A DNA stretch of 64,000 nt. Origin: Flaveria trinervia (taxonomy: Eukaryota; Streptophyta; Magnoliopsida; Asterales; Asteraceae). Positions 21,535 through 33,600 of this stretch are shown here, in pieces. Location: positions 30,926,465 through 30,990,464 of the forward strand of contig CM046454.1 in assembly GCA_025506515.1 (NCBI GenBank). The letters are read 5' to 3'. Made by a program: the position numbers and the translations under genes. The notes under the pieces are model-generated. The model did not search any database. It was not told the origin of the DNA and saw only the letters and a list, made by a program, of their open reading frames with translations. Each line of letters opens with the position of its first letter. The stretch's first letter is position 1.

Positions 21535-23100
21535 TTGATTAAGGTCCAACAAACCCAACAAGAGGCTCTCACTTCTACAAATGATTACATCTTTAAGACC
21601 TCAACCATGGCAACTGAGCCCACTAATACTCCATTTGAAGTAGTCAGTGGGCAGAGGAAAACTAGCAGCCAAGAACATCATGCTAGTGGTAAGACTAGGG
21701 ATTTTGGTCCATTTATCTCATCCCCAATGAATCTTCTAATAAAGAAGAGGGGAATCAGAGACTAAAGGTGCAAAAACTATCAAAAACATGCACCTATCTA
21801 GTTTCTAAGGTTAGTCACTTGCAATCTCATGTGACTACCTTACATAATACGGTCAATGATCAACAACTTGAGATTTTTTATCTCAAGGAGAAACTAGCTA
21901 GGAAACCTTTAAGAAGAGCTCAACCAGGAACACACGAACTTGTTATTTTGATTGACCTAACTCCTAGCTCACCTATCTAAGAGAGTAATGCTACCAAAAA
22001 AAGGGAGACATTCATAACAATCATAGAACCTGGGAGTTCTTCACAAACCAAGGTCTTTGAAGACTCACTATCATTACTTGCAATTGTCCATACTCAACAA
22101 CTTTCTCAAGTTCACATTGATGTGGACTCTATAGATTCCTTCATTCAGAGTCTTTTTGAGGAAGGCATTTCAATGGTTGTGCCATCTCCACCACAAGGAA
22201 CTTCCAGTTACATCATAGGGTTGATGTATGATGCCAAACAAAGAGCTCTCATTCTTCAAAGAGTTTAAGTGTAACAAGAAGTCTTCAATTTTTAGACTTG
22301 AACTACTATGAAGGTCTTGACCTGTCAACATGCCACTTGTCAATCCAAGCCAATCTAGACAAGCTGACAAGTTGGCTCAAAGGATTAAAGATAGGATTAT
22401 TGAAGAGTTCAGCCTCAAAAGAGGACAAAGGCAATCAGACAATGTCATTGGTCAACTGGATGTTGAGGCAGACCCTGAGATTAGCTTCAAAGGGAAAACC
22501 TTGACTGAAGGCCTATTGATTAAACCTGAGAGTCTTGTCACACCTACAACTGCTTCCAATGTCCATTCCCTTGATGAGATACCTTTTGGTGAAGGTGCAT
22601 CTCAACCTATCTCTAGGAAGAGCTTGCATTCTACACCAAGCAATGAAGGCCAAAGCTCTCTTCACCTTGACTCACAAAGGTTTGTGAGTGACTAAGGGAA
22701 AAGGAAAATGATTCTTGAGGAGATTAAGGAGGAGGAAAGAGAGAGGAAAAGGAAGCTAAGGAGGAGAAAGTTCCTCTGCTGGGTCTACTGGCTTAATGGA
22801 AGTTGTAATTAGGGTTGCTCCTAGACCAAACACTTAGAATTTTGAGTTAAGGGCAGTCAGGATTCCTTACTTATAGACCAGGAACTATGATATTGATAAT
22901 ATCATCTCCCTCCCCTTAGAGGAACTAAATGAACTGGCTGCATGGAAATGTCAAGAGAAAGGAAGGAGGCAAAGGATGCAAGATTACTTCTTCAAATAAA
23001 GGAAGAAAGAAGACTGAAAAGGCTCTACAAACATATTCCTGAATCTACAAGTCAATAGTTGAAAGATCTTCAAGAACTTTCCTAAATCTCTAATCTTGAG
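21535..23100 (+). pseudogene. Family 2 post-pol third ORF fragment (middle part)
   Basis: Degenerate copy of the middle of the ORF at 31900-33520. Shared landmarks in order: KTSTMATEPTNTPFEVVSGQ; coiled-coil-like TYLVSKVSHLQSHVTTLHN and NDQQLEIFYLKEKLARKPLR; RRAQPGTHELV; NMPLVNPSQSRQADKLAQRI in shifted frames; VIGQLDVEADPEISFKGKTL; and a final basic region near 22980-23050. Many stops. No LTR, pol or N-terminal part is attached, so it is a truncated fragment. Opposite orientation to the family 1 cluster to its left. Confidence 0.8.
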
Positions 23101-24593
23101 TGCTTCAGAAGATGTAGGAAGAGGATTCCTAGCTCGGTATATTCTGCAAACTTGAGGAACAGGTTCTCTAATTAGGTACACAGCTCAACTGATGATCGGC
23201 CATCACTTACAATAAATATCTGAAACGCTTTCACAAACACAATCTCGACATTTATAATTAGATCATTTAATTTGAACAAAATAAAGCCATGTTATTTGTG
23301 TTTGAAAACAAGCGAACCTGTGTTCGTGTGTACGCAATTTCTATAAAATTGAATGAAAAATCATAAAATTGTAATAACATGATATGGAAGACCTAAAAGA
23401 AATTTTGAAATCAAATTTTATTATAGTTTTAATTTTATTATACACATTATTATAATAATTTTTTATCTTTTAAATTTATTTATAACCGAGAAGTAAATCG
23501 ATTATGAGATCACATCCTTAAGATATACACTAGCACAAAGAGGAAATTAATCATTGACAAGCAATAAGATCACACTGATAACTCAATCTAATCACAGCCT
23601 TTGAATGATTTTGAAATTCTCAAACAGATCAATAGCGATTGCTGATATGCTTGTCCACTTAAACCCATGCCCTATCTTTTACAGCAAGCTGCAGATGATT
23701 CGTTAAGGTTCGATTAAAAACTTTAGAATGCTAGGACCCCACCATCATTTCAAAAAAACCCTCACCCAACCTCAGGATTTGTTGAATTTTGTTATGATCT
23801 TTATAGAGCAAGGCTTGTGCATTAGTGTGCCAGTTATTATCAATAGAATATTGCATTCTGTGATGAATTCATCGTTAGATGATTTGACACTACTTATACC
23901 AAAATGGTGAGAGCTACAAGTCTATACTCATGTATAACAAAGGAATTGACCATTTAATAATGTGCTGATGAGACCTCTAGGTCAGTACTATCCTACAACA
24001 AAGGAGATCATCACTCTAGGTCAGTACTTCAGTACAGTAAAGGAGATTAGCACAAACACAGACACATAAATACACCAAACATGGCTCAAAGATATGGCTT
24101 ATATGATTTGTATCATGGTGGGTAAATATCAATTCTAAATCTAATTTTTGTTAGGACTCAGTTTTCGTGCATGCCAAAATGATTAAGTAAATCCATACAT
24201 CCTTAAGCATATATTTTAATTTAAATCATTATGTTGATGTCTACTGTATTTCAGGCTGAGTCTACGAAGCATATCATTAAAGAATCTCTTTGTTTTTCTA
24301 TTTTGTAATTAAAAAAGATGTAAATCAGATAATAACATCAGTTACTATCATTTCTCATTATAAACGCAAGTCATTCAAAAACAAGCTTATCAAGAAGATA
24401 TACAATCATTTTCCCATAATCTCAAATCAAGATCCTAGTTCTCTTTTTTTATTATTATTTAATTTTGATATACTCACCCCCAAAATTTAATTTTTGCAAA
24501 CCTATTTTTGTTTTGTCTTTACTTTCTTTAATATATGTTTTAATTTTTTTTAAACCGAACAAAAATAGAAATTATCAAAGAAGGCCTTACAAA
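23101..24593. other. AT-rich stretch without recognisable gene
   Basis: About 1.5 kb with no coding pattern, LTR ends or long repeat that I can see. It has strongly AT-rich parts (23380-23480, 24280-24560) and one local duplication near 23960-24060 (a CTAGGTCAGTACT unit twice). This may be old decayed element sequence. Confidence 0.5.
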
Positions 24594-27053
24594 CTATACT
24601 GATATGAAAATAAGAAATGAATTCTCAAGAAATATGTAGTGATTGTGAAGTGAGAACGGTGATTGTGTAGATAAAAATCCAGATTGTGAATAAAATATCG
24701 TAACCTTAACATGTTTGTTCCACTTCAAATTTGAATTATTGAAAGGGGAACCTAGGCCATCGTTTAAACAATGCTTCGACACACAACCGTTTAAACAATC
24801 GGGGATTGTTGTATCCTTCTTTTTAGTTTGCCCAATTTGTTTTGGTTTAATTAATTTGGATTTGAATGAATTAAATTTGGAAATCATTTTCTGTTTAAGA
24901 CTAGAGGGAAAAGAATTTGGTTTTAAACCGTTGGTCATTTTTATCTTTGAATCATATGAAACCGGCTTCACATGTAAAGGTTTGGATGGAGGGTTTTTCA
25001 TCCAACCATTCAAAGATGTGTGCTTTTTACCTCTTAATCTAGAGAAGCAACCCGTGTTGCCTTTACTGTTTGGAACATTCTTTGTTGACTTACATTCGGG
25101 AGAAGCAATCCGTTTTGCCTTTACCATTCGAAGCAAGTCTTTGAGGGCACTTCTTTACCATATGACCTTCTTTTTCACACTCAAAGCAAGCCTTGAAGAG
25201 CTTTTGATGATGTGAAGCATTTGGAATTGGAGATTTCTTTGAGGTTGTTGTAGATTCTTGCTTGTTTTGGCGTTTGCTATGCTGAACAAGGAATGAGATC
25301 TTCACTGATTGACTAGGTTGCTTTGCAATTGGAGAAGAGATCCATATTGGTCTTGATTAAGCTTTTGAAAGCTTTTGAGACTTGAAATTGTCATGAGATA
25401 TCTTGATCTGTTAGGAACCAACACGTTCCTCTGTGATTGATTCATCATCTGAGCTTATCCAGTCTCGTATACACATATCTTTCTCTAACGGATCTTGATT
25501 GACACCTCCTATTGTGTTGGCTTCAGTTATAGGATTCTGATTGCCTAACCATTCGACAAGTATTCTTTTTTGACAAGCCTGACAGGAACAACCGAAGGAA
25601 TATTACCTATTTTGAATTTGTTGAAGAAGATTGTAGAAGCAATTGATATTGGTTTTGGAACACCAGAGGTGGAATCATCATTAGTCTTCTTATCAGATCC
25701 CTACATGCTGAATCCCAAACCTATAGGAAAATTCTGCACATCTCTAACCTCTTTAAGATTAACGCTGCTTAAACCTACATTTAAACTATTAGTTTCAGCA
25801 ACTTCAATCAAATCATTAGATGGATGAGGTTGAGGCATAGGATAGTAACAGTGGGTGCTAGGAGGAGGATAGACGTATGGATTTTCACCAGAACCCATTC
25901 TCGTTTTAATCCTAGCTCCCCTTGTTTACATAGTAGCTCTTCCTGGTGCATTCCGGATATTGTCCATCTATCAAGCTTTGTTTTAAGTTTGCTTGTTTCA
26001 AATTCAGCCAAGGTGACTCTTTCATTAAAAATATTATTTTCATCATTTCTTTGAAGAAGAGTTTGTTTTAAATAATCAATTTCTTTTAAAGTTTCATTTA
26101 ATTTTATGATATACTTGGCTTCATTCTTTTTAAGTTCTGCGTTTATGGTGGTTAATCCTTTTGGTTATCTAAAAGTAACCTATTAGCTTTATACACAACA
26201 AATAGCCTAATTTTGCAAGGAGATGACATATATCCTGAACTATCTCGTATGGAAGATCTAGGATAACTCTTTCAATAGTAAAAGCCTTCTCGCAGTTACA
26301 AAATCTAGTATTTTGCTTCCATCCCTGTTCTTTCTCGACAACAGATTTTCATCATTCAACTCAGCTCCACCTTTACATATTGATGTCTGCTTAAGCTCCG
26401 GTGTACCTCTTCAAGTCCACGTTTTGGTAAACTGTCGGAATTTGTGCCAATATCTGATCTCTCTTCTGGTTTCTTTTTGGATTTTGAAGTGATCTTTGGA
26501 GTAAGATATGTCGCTTCATAGTACTCACGATGTTTAATATCCAACTCAATTTCCTTCAGTTTGTTGATCACCTCCATCGGTTTGTAATCCCAAAATCCCC
26601 TATCTCGTTTAATCGACTTGTCGTGTGAGCTCCCTTCTGATTGGAGGGAATCAAGCAATCTCAGAACTTGTTCATGATTTCCCAATTGGGAATCAAACTT
26701 TTTTAGATTGTTTGTTATCAATAGAAAAGGATCTACAAAATCAGACATCTTTCATTCTTTAAAGCGGTAAAATTATCAAACCAACATTGTGCAATTATTA
26801 GATTATCAGATTCGATGGATTTAAATAGTTCTGCAAAAGATATATTTATTTTTATTTTTTTATTGCAATAAGCCCCCCCCCCAAAAGTATTTTTCCCAAA
26901 AATTGTAAAATAGTTCTCTCCCTCGGGAAAATAATTTTTTATAAATGTCACTCTACGCAATATTAGCAATTATTTTTTATAAATCTTTTAAAATCGGTGA
27001 AAATTTCTTTATCGGGATGAAATTAGTTAATCCCGACTAGGGGGAAAAGTCAT
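24594..27053 (-). pseudogene. Copia gag, family 4 first copy
   Basis: Start ATG at 27051-27053 (MTFPPSRD). About 200 codons of the N-terminal capsid are missing compared with the second copy (39333-40247). Next is the capsid middle (26356-26748: NHEQVLRLLDSLQSEGS, MEVINKLKEIELDIKHREYY), then a coiled-coil-poor region and VYPPPSTHCYYPMPQPHPSN (25701-25898). One CCHC knuckle, CFECEKEGHMVKKC, lies in 25090-25305, and a Lys/Ser-rich tail in 24594-25136. Same order as the second copy. Frameshifts throughout. Confidence 0.78.
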
Positions 27054-27059
27054 CTTTGA

Positions 27060-27415
27060 CATTATAGTTTCGCAGAAAAAATGATATTTGCCGAAGTTGT
27101 AGTTTCGCAGAGCTAGTTTCGCGGTGAAATCTAGTTCCACTGAGCCGACCATAGTTTCGCTTGAAATTTTGGCAGTAGTTTCGCTAGCCAAATGCTTTAG
27201 ACTGTTTAGTTTCTCTGAAAATTTTGCACGAAACAAGCTTGAACTTTAGTTCAAAGATACTTTCGACAGCATTTTGCTTGTAATATGCACACAACCACTG
27301 TTGAACTTTCGTTCAAAATCACTACTTTCGCTAAGATGCTGAAATTAACTACAAAGTATAAAACACTTGTAGTTTCGCGGGAAGAGGCTGCAATTTCGCT
27401 GGATGAAGATGTAAG
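27060..27415. repeat. AGTTTCGC motif array in family 4 leader (first copy)
   Basis: At least eight copies of AGTTTCGC or close variants (GTAGTTTCGCAGAG, CTAGTTTCGCGG, ATAGTTTCGCTTG, GTAGTTTCGCTAGC, GTAGTTTCGCGGG) lie between the PBS and the gag ATG, all in one orientation (GCGAAACT on the element strand). The second copy has the same array at 40255-40625. Confidence 0.78.
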
Positions 27416-27646
27416 TCTTTTTTAACACGAAATCAATTTGAAATCACCTAAATCTTAATGGGTTTGAGATCTGATGATTAACAGAGCTTTCCCAACCAAT
27501 AATAAGCAAACTTCATTCAATTTCCATATCAATAACACTTAAATTTGATCCGGAATTGAGGAAATATTGATATGGAACCAAACCAACCAAAAATCTCAAT
27601 TCTCTATCTAAAAATCTTCAAAATTGATTGAATTTGATCCAAAATG

Positions 27647-27658
27647 GCTCTGATACCA
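27647..27658 (-). other. Primer binding site, family 4
   Basis: Minus strand TGGTATCAGAGC, three bases from the LTR start at 27662 (plus-strand TGTTAATCC). Confidence 0.9.
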
Positions 27659-27661
27659 AAT

Positions 27662-27834
27662 TGTTAATCCAGGATAATCACACTTGAAACAAATCATGAA
27701 GATTATGGATCAAAATATGATAATCACAATCAAAACCCCTTTGACCTTCAATTAGATTGCTAATAATGTGTTTACAAGTAATCCCTCAATCTATTGGTCA
27801 GACAACCATCAACAAAACCTAATTACAATTAACC
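27662..27834 (-). repeat. 5' LTR of family 4 first copy (inner part)
   Basis: Begins TGTTAATCCAGGATAATCAC next to the PBS, runs 173 bp and is interrupted by the family 2 element after the 5-bp TAACC. A continuation with the same 5 bp follows at 35336. Confidence 0.65.
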
Positions 27835-28624
27835 TATAGAGATTAATGAAGAGGCTAATGCAACCTAAACATCTTTAGTCTTTCCTGCATGCTGAACAAG
27901 TGCATTGAAGTGGAATGCTTCGGAAGTTTCACATGTGCAACAGAAACACTCTAAGTGCGAAATCATCCGAAGCCAAGACCAACATCTTCCGAAGCCATAG
28001 ATGAAGTCTTCTGAAGCCTCAGAGACAAAGTCTTCTCAAGCTTCAAGTTCATGAAGATAGACTTCTTCAGAAGACTTTTAGTAACATGCTTTATCTGATG
28101 TACTGTTCCATAAAGCTGGACACCTTTCCGCTGCAACTCTGCAAGTCACCAACTAACATGGTTTGGTGAAAAGGTCCATGATTTTGGTAACTGTACATTG
28201 AGGTCTTGAGTCTGTAACTTTATACTTTATGTACTTTATCCTTTTTGTAATAGATAAGGATGTGAGCTATGGCATGTCATAGTCACAGGTCAAAAGGCAA
28301 TCTGCCTTTTGACCCTACAATTGATTTTATGTGTGTCTAGTCAATTGTATCCAGCTGGCCTTCAAAGTATAGCCGGTTGTAGGATGTTGTATAAGTATCT
28401 CATGTTCTTGTATCTTTCGAATATGCTTTTGTGACACTTGTAATAGAACATAGAGAAAGCAATATACTGCATTCTTGAAAACCAAACACTTGTGTTCTGT
28501 CTCATATATTACTTGTGTTCTTAGTGTCACCACTTGGTTAATCCAATTTACTATTTGATCTAAGTTTAGTTTATCTCCTCTTTGTGTTGATGTGTTGTAA
28601 CTCTTAACCCTCAACGATCCTACG
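27835..28624 (+). repeat. Family 2 LTR (left)
   Basis: Starts TATAGAGATTAATGAAGAGG (consensus TGTAGAG) and ends CAACGATCCTACG (consensus CCTRCA). Ends were set from the solo copy at 61758-62526, which has clean TG...CA ends and a target duplication. CTTCSGAAG motifs lie at 27918-28075, a TATA box at 28390-28397. Confidence 0.82.
28390..28397 (+). promoter_or_regulatory. LTR TATA box, family 2
   Basis: TATAAGTA in GTTGTATAAGTATCTC, identical in the right LTR at 35091-35098 and downstream of the motif array. Confidence 0.55.
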
Positions 28625-28679
28625 TAACCTATTTGTAAACTAGACTAACATTCACTGGTTATTCAATGATACACATAAG

Positions 28680-29984
28680 AAGAAGGGATTGACTACACTG
28701 ATGTCTTTGCTCCAGTGGCAATATTAGAAGCTGTTAGGATATTCCTGGCATTTGCTGCATCCAAGAACTTCAAGGTTTTTCAACTTGATGTGAAGTGTGC
28801 CTTTTTGTATGGAGTGATAGATGAAGACGTTTATGTCAAACAGCCACCTGGTTTTGTAGATCCTAATCATCCTGATCTTGTCTGCAAGCTCGACAAAGCT
28901 CTCTATGGGCTGCATCAGGCACCCAGAAAGTGGTATGAGACACTATCTGAGTATCTCTGTAAACATGGATACAGGAGGGGTACTATAGATGGAACTCTCT
29001 TCATCAAAGGACAAGGAAAAGACATATTGCTAGTTCAGGTATATGTGGATGACATCATCTTTAGTTCAACTAATCCAAAGCTCTGCAAAGACTTTGAGAA
29101 GCTGATGAAAGACATATTTGAAATGAGTGCCATGGGGGAACTCAATTTCTTTCTGGGAATTCAAGTGAAGCAAGTTGAGGTGGCATCTTCATAAGTCAGT
29201 CAAAGTATGTTTAGGACATACTCAAGAGGTTTAATATGACTGACTATAAGATTGCTAAGACACCCATAGCCAGAAACCACTCTCTTGGTCCTGCTCTTGA
29301 GGGGGAGTGTGTAGATGAGCATTTATACAGGGCTATGGTTGGGTCTCTTATGTATCTTACTGCTAGCAGGCCTAATATCATGTTTGCTACATGTATTTGT
29401 GCAAGATATCAAGCGAACCCTAAGATGTCTCACCTTATCACTGTCAAGAGGAATCTAAGATACCTCAAGGGTGCATCAACACTTGGCCTATGGTATCCCA
29501 AGAATTCTGACTTTAATCTGTATGCCTATACAGATAGTGATTATGGTGGTTGCAACATGACTACAAAGTCTACATCTGGGGGATGTCAATTTCTTGGTGG
29601 AAGGGTTGTCTCATGGCAATCCAAGAAACATCCTGTGTCTCTGCATCAACTCCTGAAGCTGAATACATTGCTGCTGCAAGCTGCTGTGCTCAAGTACTTT
29701 GGATTCAAAATCAGATGCTGGACTTTGGGTTAAACTTTAAGAAGACTCCCATTTACATAGACAACAACAGTGCTATCTCAATCACAGAGAACCCTGTGCA
29801 GCACTCAAGGACAAAGCACATCAATTTCATGTATCATTTAATAAGAGATAACTATGAAAATGGATTAATTAAACTAGTCAAGGTTCACACAGATGAACAA
29901 TATGCTGATCTGTTTACAAAGGCTTTTGATGAACAGAGATTTAAATATCTTATATTAGTTATTGGGATGATAAACCTTGAATAA
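28680..29984 (+). pseudogene. Copia RT-RNase H, family 2
   Basis: Begins abruptly within RT (KKKGIDYTDVFAPVAILEAV). It then carries the first catalytic Asp (FQLDVKCAFLYG), YVKQPPGF, LDKALYGLHQAPRKWYETL and the catalytic VYVDDIIFSSTN, then MSAMGELNFFLGIQVKQ. A frameshift near 29190 leads to YLTASRPNIMFATCICARYQ and RNase H (YTDSDYGGCNMTTKSTSGGC; after a second shift ASTPEAEYIAAASC, YIDNNSAISITENPVQHSRT and VHTDEQYADLFTKAFD). Only two frameshifts, so this is among the better preserved pol parts in the window. The RT N-terminus, integrase, protease and gag are missing. Confidence 0.9.
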
Positions 29985-30120
29985 GCTTTTCTTACACTAA
30001 TTCTTATTATTTCTTAAAATATGTGTGTCCTAAGTTTTCCAGTTCATCACTTTCATATGCTCATGTTTTCTTTGGATGCAAATTTCTTTTTGAAGACTTT
30101 TCTTACATTTTTTAAAATTT
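29985..30120 (+). other. Spacer after RNase H, family 2
   Basis: T-rich, no coding pattern; leads into the motif array. Confidence 0.5.
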
Positions 30121-30480
30121 CTGATACTTCGGAAGTTTTGTTTTTTACTTCGGAAGTAAATCATGCCTTCAAATTAAATAACTGTCTAAGAAGTTTACCT
30201 TCGAAGAGTTTTCAAATTTATCTTCCGAAGCTTAAATGTTTGTCTCAAACACTTACTAATTTTAAGGACCATTTACTTCCGAAGCAAAATTAACTCTCGG
30301 AAGCTTTGTCCGTTTACACACAAAGCACTCAAGATTTAATTTTTCTTCCGAAGCAAAATTTTCAAATCTCTCTGGAAATTCTTCCGAAGTCATTTTAGCT
30401 TCAGAAGCTTTTTAATTAAAACTTTCGAAGATAATTAACCTTCGGAAGCTTTTGACTTCCAAGAAAACTACTTTTTGAGC
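30121..30480. repeat. Family 2 CTTCSGAAG palindrome array in spacer
   Basis: About ten copies of CTTCGGAAG / CTTCCGAAG or one-base variants (near 30127, 30149, 30200, 30222, 30280, 30297, 30345, 30381, 30401, 30441). The same 9-mer occurs in the family 2 LTRs (27918-28075 and 34640-34740). The arms CTTC/GAAG are perfectly complementary around one S base. Confidence 0.85.
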
Positions 30481-30570
30481 AAAAAGTAAACTACTTTTTA
30501 GAGGTGGGACTAACATCCGAATTTCAAAGTTTATCCTCTTTCATTAAACTTTATCTGAAATCCCTCTCAC

Positions 30571-30577
30571 ATATAAA
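30571..30577 (+). promoter_or_regulatory. TATA box of the putative internal promoter, family 2
   Basis: ATATAAA in CACATATAAACCC, 119 bp upstream of the third-ORF ATG at 30690 and just after the motif array. A pyrimidine-rich leader (TTCCCCCTCTTTCT) follows, as in many plant 5' leaders. Confidence 0.6.
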
Positions 30578-30689
30578 CCCAACGGTTTCCCCCTCTTTCT
30601 ATCATCTGTTCTTCCTCCAAACCTAAAAAACCAAATTTCTCTCTGAAATTTCTTTCTTTCTTCTTCCTTCGTCCTTAAGCTACTTCAAA

Positions 30690-33600
30690 ATGGCCAACCT
30701 TGCTCTCAGAAATGATCCCAACTTTACCATGCAGCTACACAGACAACACAATCAAGTTGCTCTGTTATGCTCTGAGAAAGATCCACATTTCTCAGAGGTT
30801 TGTCGTTTCTTGTCTCTGTTGAACTAGTTCACCTCCCTCACCATTGATCCTCCACTCTATGAGGATCAGTTGCTTGAATTCTAGAAGACCTGCCAAGAGG
30901 TCATTATGGATGGGGAGAAGGCACTATCTGCCACCGTGTAAGGGAGAGCAATCTTCATCACTTCGGCCATCATCAACAGACATCTTCAGCTAGATAATGA
31001 AGAAGGTGAGGTGTTCTTTCCAAAGGAAGTTGTTAATCATTCCTTTGAGCAGATGGGGTATGAGGGAGATTTCTCTGTAAAGACCTTGAGGAAAGGGAAG
31101 GTCACATCCCAATGGAGATTCCTGTTGCATGTGGTCATCCACAGTTTATCAAACAAGCATGGTGGATGGGACCAGATTCCTGAAGATCTCTCCTTCATAG
31201 TCCATGGAATGGTTCAAGGGGTCATGTTCAGGTACTCTCAGTTTGTTTATACAAATCTGCTTGCTAATATAGACTCCTTAGATATTACATGTTTTCTAGA
31301 TATGTCCAGTACATTCATAACTGTGAACTGGGCTCACAGTTCAGGGAAAGAGGTAACATTCTTAAATTGGGACAAATGAAGCCCGACATCTTTAAAATAT
31401 TGAGAAAGTCCACTGTTGGATTCTATGGGGTAGAAACAGCCCTAGTCCCTAAAATGTTAGAGCTCATTGCTCAAGGTTACAACCTAGCGCACAAGCTAGT
31501 GTTAAACCGACACCTGCTACCTCCCAACCACCCACACAGCCTCAAATCTCCATCACCTACCAAAGAAAATACAAACAACCCCTGCTCAGACTATTCAGTC
31601 TGTGGAGGTCCTCATACACTCACCCATACAAGAAGAAGTGGATACTAGAGCTCCCATATCTCCTGAGGAGTAGACCACTCCCATCTCTTCAAGAATCAGT
31701 GCTGAGGTTCCTCATGCTCAGCCTGATGAGCTCATTAGCCCTACTGCCTTAAGTCATCACTATGAGTCTCAACACCCAAGTGATCAACCTTCAGGGGACA
31801 GTTACCATCCCCAGCCTATAGATATTAACCAACCCATTCCCAACCTTAACTTCTATACTGATGAAGATATAGGTTTCAGTGAGTATAATGAATCTCTCTT
31901 CTTTCCCTCTACTCAAGAGAGATGAGTACTACTGAGTCTCCTACATCTATCCCACATCAGTCACCTACAACTGAGGTGGACACTACTGAACCTGTTCACG
32001 ATGTCCATATGATAGAGGCTCTCACTTCTGAAAGTGACTACATCATTAAGACCTCAACCATGGCAACTCAGCCCACTAAAATCTCAACTAAGACTGCCAG
32101 TGAGCAGAGGAAATCTAGTAGCCAAGAACTTAGAACTGGTCATGAGAGAAAGGACTCTGGTCCAATCTTCTCCACCCCCAGTGATTCTTCTGATGAAGAT
32201 GAGGGGGATCTGAGACTAAAACTGCAAAAACTGTCTAATACATGCACTTACCTAGTCTCAAAGGTCAGTCACCTTGAATCTCAGGTGACTACCTTACAAA
32301 ACAGGATCAATGATCAGCAACTTGAGATTTCATATCTTAAGGAAAAACTAGCTGGGAGACCCTTAAGGAGAGCTCAACCAGGAACACAAGAACCTATGGA
32401 TGTGATTGACCTATCCTCTAGCTCACCTCTGCAAGTGGGTGATGCTACCAAAAAGGGGGAGAAATTCATTCCAACCACAGAACCTGGGAGTTCCTCCAAA
32501 AGAATAGACATTGAGGACTCACCATCCTCACTTGCAACTGTGCATTCTCAGCAACCTCCTCTAGTTCAAATTGATGTGGACTAAACAGACTTCTTTATAC
32601 AAAGACTGTTTGAGGATGGGATACCAAGGGCTACGTCACCTTCATCATCCTTCAATCACATCATTGGGTGGATGTATGACAAAAACAGGAAAGCCCTTAT
32701 TATCATAAGACTTCAAGGACAACAAGAAGTCTTTAATATTCAGAACTTGGACTACTATGAAGGTCTGGATCTAGTCAACATGCCACTTGTCAACCCAAGC
32801 CAATCAAGACAAGCTGACAAACTGGCTAGAAGAATCCAAGACAAGATCATTGGAGAGTTCAGTATAAGAAGGAGACTAAGGCAATCAGGTAATGTCATCG
32901 GTCAACTGGATGTTGAGGCAGACCCTAAGATTAGCTTCATAGGGGAAGCCTTGACTGAAGGCCCAGTGACAGAACCTGAGAGCCCTGTCTCATCATCCCC
33001 AACTGCCGCAGAGATCCATATTCCTTTGGAGACACCTGCCGGTGAAGGTGCTTCTAAGCCTCTCTCTGGCCTGAGCTCAGATGCTGCAACGAGCAATGAA
33101 GGCCAAAGCTCTCTCCACCCTGAGTCACAATGGTCTGTGAGTCACAAAGAGAAAAGAAAGATGACATCTGAGGAGATTGAGGAGGAGGAGAGAGAGAGAG
33201 GAAAAGGAGGCTAAGGGGAGAAAGTTCCTCTACTGAGTCTCCAAGACTCATGGAGTCTGCAATCAGGGTTGCCCCCAGACGAGATACTCAGAATGATGAG
33301 TTAAGGGCAGTCATGATTAACTATCTGCAGACTAGGAACTATGACATAGATAGTGTCATTTCTCTCCCCTTGGATGAATTAAATAAGCTGGTTGATCTGG
33401 AAAGGTCAAGAGAGAAGAAGAAGGCAGAAGATGCAGAACTCCTAGTACAAGTCAAAGAAGAGAGAATAAGAAAAAGACTATACAAAGGTATGCCTACCCT
33501 CTCACCAGTTCAAGAAAGTCTTGAACAAGAGGATGTGATTCAACAAGAACCTCGGGTAGATAAGGAAGAAGACAAAATCAAGATGATTAACTACCTGAGT

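Larger units (their letters stand above)
24594..27834 (-). mobile_element. Family 4 copia element, first copy (gag, leader, PBS, part of 5' LTR)
   Basis: Right to left: part of the 5' LTR (27662-27834), PBS (27647-27658), a leader with AGTTTCGC motifs, and a gag pseudogene. Protease and the rest of pol are missing; the sequence ends in AT-rich DNA near 24594. The LTR is interrupted at 27834 by the family 2 element and probably resumes at 35336. Confidence 0.75.

Noticed and set aside
23101..24593. A host gene in the longest non-element stretch
   Set aside because: No ORF with recognisable domain, no codon bias, no splice-site pattern that I can support.
24715..25215. 166-codon plus-strand ORF
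   Set aside because: Antisense to the gag zinc-knuckle region of family 4 (24594-25305).
30121..30480. CTTCSGAAG as a heat-shock element (TTCnnGAA)
   Set aside because: There is one base between TTC and GAA, not two, so the canonical heat-shock factor spacing is not met.
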